From Streptosporangiaceae bacterium (GTDB lineage: Bacteria > Actinomycetota > Actinomycetes > Streptosporangiales > Streptosporangiaceae), in the NCBI GenBank assembly GCA_030041195.1, contig JASHOI010000634.1:1-9448 (forward strand): a stretch of 9,448 bases of DNA, in the 5' to 3' direction. Both the position numbers and the translations under genes were made by a program. Below, one piece after another: positions 6,340-9,448 of this stretch. The notes beneath the pieces were generated by a model. That model saw only the letters and a program-made list of their open reading frames with translations, did no database searches and was not told the origin of the DNA. Within the stretch, counting starts at the first letter, position 1, and each line of letters opens with the position of its first letter.

Positions 6340-7722
6340 GTGAGCGCGCCGTCCGATCCGCTCGCGCCGCTGCGATCGCGAAGTTACCTGGCGCTGCTGG
6401 CGCTTGCCGCGATCATCGGCGTGCCGGTATCGGCGGCGGCGTACGGGTTCCTCGCGCTGGTCAGCAAGCTGCAGGGCTGGATCTTCACCAGCCTGCCGCG
6501 GGCTCTCGGCCTGCACCCCGAGCCGCTGTGGTGGCCGATCCCGCCGCTGGTCATCGCCGGGGTTCTGGTCGCGCTCGCGATCCAGCACCTGCCCGGCAGC
6601 GGCGGGCACTCACCGGCCGACGGGTTCAAGCCGGGCGGTGCCCCGTCGCCGGGCAAGCTGCCGGGCGTCGTGCTCGCCGCGCTGGCCGGGCTGAGCCTCG
6701 GTATAGTCCTCGGGCCCGAGGCGCCGCTGATCGCGCTCGGCGGCGGCCTGGGGATCTGCGCGCTCCGGCTCGCCAAGCGCAACGCGCCGCCGAAGACCGA
6801 CACGGTGGTCGCGGCGGCGGGCAGCTTCGCCGCGATCAGCACGCTGCTCGGCTCGCCGATTGTCGGCGCGTTCCTGCTGATGGAGGCGTCCGGGATCGGC
6901 GGGGCAACGCTGGAGCTGGTGATGGTGCCCGGGCTGCTGGCCGCCGGCATCGGCTCGCTGATCTTCATCGGCCTCGGCCACTGGAGCGGGCTCGGCACGT
7001 TCTCGCTGGTGCTGCCCGGCCTTCCGCATTTCGGGACGCCCGACGCCGCCGAGTTCGGCTGGGCGCTGGTGATCGGGGTGGCCGCGTCGCTGATCGGCGT
7101 GGGATTCCACCGGCTCGCGCTGCTGCTGCGCTCCCATGTCGAGCGGCGGATGCTGCTGGCGATGCCGGTGGTCGGGCTCGCGGTCGCCGGGCTGGCGATC
7201 GCGTTCGCCGAGGGCAGCGGGAAGGGCACGTCCGAGGTGCTGTTCTCCGGGCAGGACGCGCTCGGCCCGCTGATCTCGCACAGCGCCGCCTACACCGTGG
7301 GCGCGCTGCTGCTGCTCCTGGTCTGCAAGGGCCTCGCCTACTCGGCCTCGCTGAGCAGCTTTCGCGGCGGCCCCATCTTCCCCTCGCTGTTCATCGGCGC
7401 GGCGGGCTGTATCGCGCTCTCGCACCTGCCGGGCCTGCCGCTGGTCGCGGCCGTGGCCATGGGCATGGGCGCGATGATGACCGTGATGCTCAGGCTCCCG
7501 ATGACCTCGGCGCTGCTGGCCACGCTGCTGCTCGGCAAGGATGGCCTGGCCGTGACGCCGCTGGTCATCGTCGCCGTGGTCGTGGCGTACCTGGTCTCGG
7601 CCAGGCTCTCGACGGCCCCGGCGCAGGCCTCCACGGCTCCGGGCGGCGGGGGCGGGGACGAGCATGCGCCGACTCCGGCCGCGCAGGCCGCACCGGCCGG
7701 CCGGTCCGCGGGGCGCGGCTGA
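6340..7722 (+). CDS. ClC-family anion channel or transporter, divergent (YfeO-like) type
   Basis: The 460-residue membrane protein belongs to the ClC superfamily, which conducts chloride or fluoride or exchanges anions for protons as a homodimer. The three family signatures are present in altered form: PGSGGHSP (85-92) where canonical ClCs have GSGIP; LGPEAPLIALGGG (124-136) where they have G-K/R-EGP, keeping the gating glutamate (E127); and RGGPIFP (342-348) for the G-x-F-x-P motif. This set resembles the poorly characterised YfeO-like group more than E. coli ClcA or the CLC-F fluoride exporters. About ten or more hydrophobic helices fill residues 15-425. The last 35 residues are a Gly/Pro/Ala-rich, probably disordered tail with no CBS domain. 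GTG 6340 is 31 bp after the DUF2252 stop with no strong ribosome binding site, suggesting coupling with the upstream gene. Ion selectivity cannot be read from the sequence. Confidence 0.85.
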   Translation: MSAPSDPLAPLRSRSYLALLALAAIIGVPVSAAAYGFLALVSKLQGWIFTSLPRALGLHPEPLWWPIPPLVIAGVLVALAIQHLPGSGGHSPADGFKPGGAPSPGKLPGVVLAALAGLSLGIVLGPEAPLIALGGGLGICALRLAKRNAPPKTDTVVAAAGSFAAISTLLGSPIVGAFLLMEASGIGGATLELVMVPGLLAAGIGSLIFIGLGHWSGLGTFSLVLPGLPHFGTPDAAEFGWALVIGVAASLIGVGFHRLALLLRSHVERRMLLAMPVVGLAVAGLAIAFAEGSGKGTSEVLFSGQDALGPLISHSAAYTVGALLLLLVCKGLAYSASLSSFRGGPIFPSLFIGAAGCIALSHLPGLPLVAAVAMGMGAMMTVMLRLPMTSALLATLLLGKDGLAVTPLVIVAVVVAYLVSARLSTAPAQASTAPGGGGGDEHAPTPAAQAAPAGRSAGRG

Positions 7723-7733
7723 TCTGCGGTCAC

Positions 7734-7762
7734 GGAAACCCACCGGGAGTTCCCGGTCCGTT
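7734..7762 (+). promoter_or_regulatory. Tentative ECF-type promoter before the sulfatase homologue
   Basis: GGAAAC (7734-7739) and CGTT (7759-7762) resemble -35 and -10 elements of extracytoplasmic-function sigma factors, separated by 19 bp. A dyad occupies most of the spacer. Transcription would begin about 20 nt before the ATG at 7789. The match is short and could be chance. Confidence 0.25.
7742..7757. promoter_or_regulatory. 16-bp dyad between the ClC gene and the sulfatase homologue
   Basis: ACCGGGAGTTCCCGGT is a 7-bp inverted repeat around a central GT, located 20 bp after the ClC stop. As RNA it would fold to a 6-bp stem with an AGTT loop, so it could help terminate the ClC transcript, but no T-run follows. 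As DNA it could be an operator for the next gene. Two GTTCACC copies (7760-7766 and 7771-7777, 11 bp apart) follow immediately. Confidence 0.45.
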
Positions 7763-7788
7763 CACCGGCAGTTCACCCCTGCAGTGCG

Positions 7789-9423
7789 ATGCGCACCGCC
7801 CGGCCAATGCCGATCATTGACGCTGTGCCTAACGTTCTGTGTCTGGTCTGGGATGACGTCGGCGTCGCCACCTGGAATGCGTTCGGCGGGCTGATCGACG
7901 CCCCGAGCCTGAAATGGCTCGCCGGGCGGGGGCTGCGCTATTCGCAGTGGCACACGGCGGCCCGGTCCTCGCCGACCTGTGGTTCGCTGCTGACCGGCCG
8001 CGACTGGACGGCCGGCCGCGGGACCCGGATCCGGGCCGGCGACCCGGGCGGGGCCGGGCCGAACGTGATCATTCCGCGGGGGTCGGCCACGCTGGCGGAG
8101 ATCATGCGCCGCAACGGCTACCGCACGTACTGCGTGGGAAAGTGGGATCTGGGCCCGGCCGAAGCCGGCGCGATGACCAGCTCGCGCGGCACCTGGCCGC
8201 TCGGCCACGGCTTTGACCACTTCTACGGGTTCCTGGGCCGCCGGACCAGCCACGCCTGCCCCGACCTGGTATTCGACAACCAGAACGTCGACCCGCCGTA
8301 CTCCCCGGCGGAGGGCTACCACCTGACCGCCGACCTGGCCGACATGGCCATGGAGTTCATCCGCGACGGCCGGCAGGCCGCCCCGGGGCAGCCGTGGCTC
8401 TGCTACCTGTCGTTCGGCGGGAACGACGCCCCGCAGGCGGCGCCGCGAGAATGGGCCGACGCCTACCGCGGCAGGCTCGAGATGGGCCACGACCGCTACC
8501 GCGAGGTTGTGCTCGGCAACATGAAGCGGCTTGGCGTGGTTCCCGAGGACACCGCGCTGGCCCCGGCCGACGGGCATCCCTCGCGCGGCGAGATCGCGGG
8601 CGGGCAGCAGACCCGGCCGTGGCACTCGCTGAGCGAGGAGGAGAAGCGGCTGAGCTGCCGCAGCGCCGAGTCTTACGCGGCGCTGTGCTCCTACACCGAC
8701 CATCAGATCGGGCGGCTGCTCGGCTTCCTCGGTGAATCCGGGCAGCTGGACGACACGATCGTCGTGGCGTGCTCGGCCAGCGCCGCGCCGGGTTGCGGGC
8801 CCGGCGGGCCGGCCGACGGCGGCACGCTGGCCGGATGGCCGGGCAGCGAAGGGAGCGGCCCGGCCGGCTGTGCCCTGCCGGCCGGATGGATCTGGGCGTT
8901 CGGGACGCCGTACAACATGCCGCGGCAGCACACGATCGGCGGCACCGCCGCCAGCCCGCTGATCATCAGCTGGCTGCCCGGGATGGCGGACATGGCCGGC
9001 GGCGTGCGCGATCAGTATCACCACGCGGTCGACATCATGCCGACAATCCTGGACTGCGCGGGCATCGAGCCACCGCAGCTGGTCAACGGGCACCTGCAGG
9101 CCCCGCTGCCGGGTGTGAGCATGCGGTACACGTTCACGGCGCCGGACGCGCCGAGCGCCCGGCGAACCCAGCTCTACCAGGCGCCGGGCGGCCGCGCGGT
9201 CTACCACGACGGCTGGAAGGCCGCGACCGGGCCCAAGCGCTGGGAGCTCTACCGGGTGAGCACGGACCGGGCCGAGACCCGCAACCTGGCGGCGAGCTAC
9301 CCGGAGAAGCTCGCCGAGCTCACCGCGCTGTGGCGGACGGCAGGAAGCGAACTCCCGCGGCAGCGCGAGCTCAGGCCCGCCCGGGCGCCCCGGGGCGCCG
9401 GCAGCTCACGGGTCGCCGGCTGA
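7789..9423 (+). CDS. AtsA-type sulfatase homologue lacking catalytic residues (probable pseudoenzyme)
   Basis: The 544-residue protein follows the arylsulfatase (alkaline-phosphatase superfamily) layout along its whole length: PNVLCLVWDDVG (14-25), LLTGR (67-71), NGYRTYCVGKW (109-119), PLGHGFDHFYGFLG, EGYHLTADLAD, TDHQIGRLLGFLGESGQLDDT, TPYNMPRQ, and RDQYHHAVDIMPTILDCAGI. It is closest in my recollection to mycobacterial AtsA and Pseudomonas arylsulfatase. However, the formylglycine motif C-x-P-x-R reads S60-S-P-T-C64; the K-x-H pair reads K118-W-D120; the HAP histidine is D213; the D-N metal pair is S329-A330; and the late lysine is R379. Only the first two metal aspartates (D22, D23) and K118 remain. 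No signal peptide, so cytoplasmic; about eleven cysteines. Start ATG 7789 has no clear ribosome binding site; ATG 7807 and GTG 7825 are alternatives. The frame is intact, so decay is unlikely. It probably binds rather than hydrolyses a sulfated or phosphorylated ligand (inference). Confidence 0.85.
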   Translation: MRTARPMPIIDAVPNVLCLVWDDVGVATWNAFGGLIDAPSLKWLAGRGLRYSQWHTAARSSPTCGSLLTGRDWTAGRGTRIRAGDPGGAGPNVIIPRGSATLAEIMRRNGYRTYCVGKWDLGPAEAGAMTSSRGTWPLGHGFDHFYGFLGRRTSHACPDLVFDNQNVDPPYSPAEGYHLTADLADMAMEFIRDGRQAAPGQPWLCYLSFGGNDAPQAAPREWADAYRGRLEMGHDRYREVVLGNMKRLGVVPEDTALAPADGHPSRGEIAGGQQTRPWHSLSEEEKRLSCRSAESYAALCSYTDHQIGRLLGFLGESGQLDDTIVVACSASAAPGCGPGGPADGGTLAGWPGSEGSGPAGCALPAGWIWAFGTPYNMPRQHTIGGTAASPLIISWLPGMADMAGGVRDQYHHAVDIMPTILDCAGIEPPQLVNGHLQAPLPGVSMRYTFTAPDAPSARRTQLYQAPGGRAVYHDGWKAATGPKRWELYRVSTDRAETRNLAASYPEKLAELTALWRTAGSELPRQRELRPARAPRGAGSSRVAG

Positions 9424-9448
9424 CCGTGGCGCGCGGGGCGACCCCGGC

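Noticed and set aside
6610..7743. A 377-codon minus-strand frame opposite the ClC gene
   Set aside because: Arg/Gln/His-rich shadow translation; the plus strand has ClC signatures and regular membrane helices.
7762..9207. A 481-codon open frame on the minus strand opposite the sulfatase homologue
   Set aside because: Composition is low-complexity Arg/Ala/Gly/Pro with no family motif, whereas the plus strand gives a full-length sulfatase fold.
7789..9423. Calling the sulfatase homologue a decayed pseudogene
   Set aside because: The reading frame is uninterrupted over 544 codons with normal GC-rich codon use, and the non-catalytic family motifs are preserved, which argues for a maintained protein.

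Overview
The window is GC-rich throughout, with almost every codon third position G or C, frequent GTG starts and purine-rich ribosome binding sites. Together with the protein families present (CydDC, the SfLAP/GAP membrane family, an actinobacterial SHOCT protein, DUF2252, an AtsA-like sulfatase homologue), this points to a high-GC Actinomycetota chromosome. I cannot name the genus from the sequence alone. No rRNA, tRNA, CRISPR array, transposase or phage gene was seen.

Left part, minus strand (1-2304): cydC (its 3' part lies beyond the left edge) and cydD, overlapping by four bases. They encode the heterodimeric ABC exporter needed to assemble cytochrome bd oxidase. cydAB is not next to them on the visible side. 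cydD carries an unusual five-copy 9-bp tandem array that encodes Gly-Gly-Glu/Gln triplets and is strongly G-rich on the coding strand.

Divergent intergenic region (2305-2419): 115 bp separating cydD from the rightward genes. It holds two near-identical 21-bp direct repeats with palindromic cores, a candidate operator.

Right part, plus strand (2420-9423): seven same-strand genes. They encode a six-helix SfLAP/GAP-family membrane protein; a carboxymuconolactone-decarboxylase-fold protein with no cysteine; a small SHOCT-domain protein; a six-helix membrane protein of unknown function; a DUF2252 protein with kinase-like motifs; a ClC-family anion channel or transporter; and an AtsA-type sulfatase homologue. 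Gaps are short (27-148 bp). A hairpin with a T-run after the SHOCT gene and a dyad before the sulfatase homologue suggest two or three transcription units.

The two observations I rate highest are these. (1) The sulfatase homologue is full length, but by eye it has lost nearly every catalytic position of the family: the formylglycine cysteine, its arginine, two histidines, the lysine and half of the metal site. It looks like a conserved pseudoenzyme. (2) The DUF2252 protein has its kinase-like motifs in the order catalytic loop, metal aspartates, then glycine-rich loop and lysine, as if the kinase fold were circularly permuted. The CMD-like protein also lacks the usual active-site residues. 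The cluster therefore combines membrane proteins with several catalytically altered homologues, which fits a regulatory or scaffold role in envelope or stress physiology. That role is inference; no function is proven by the sequence.
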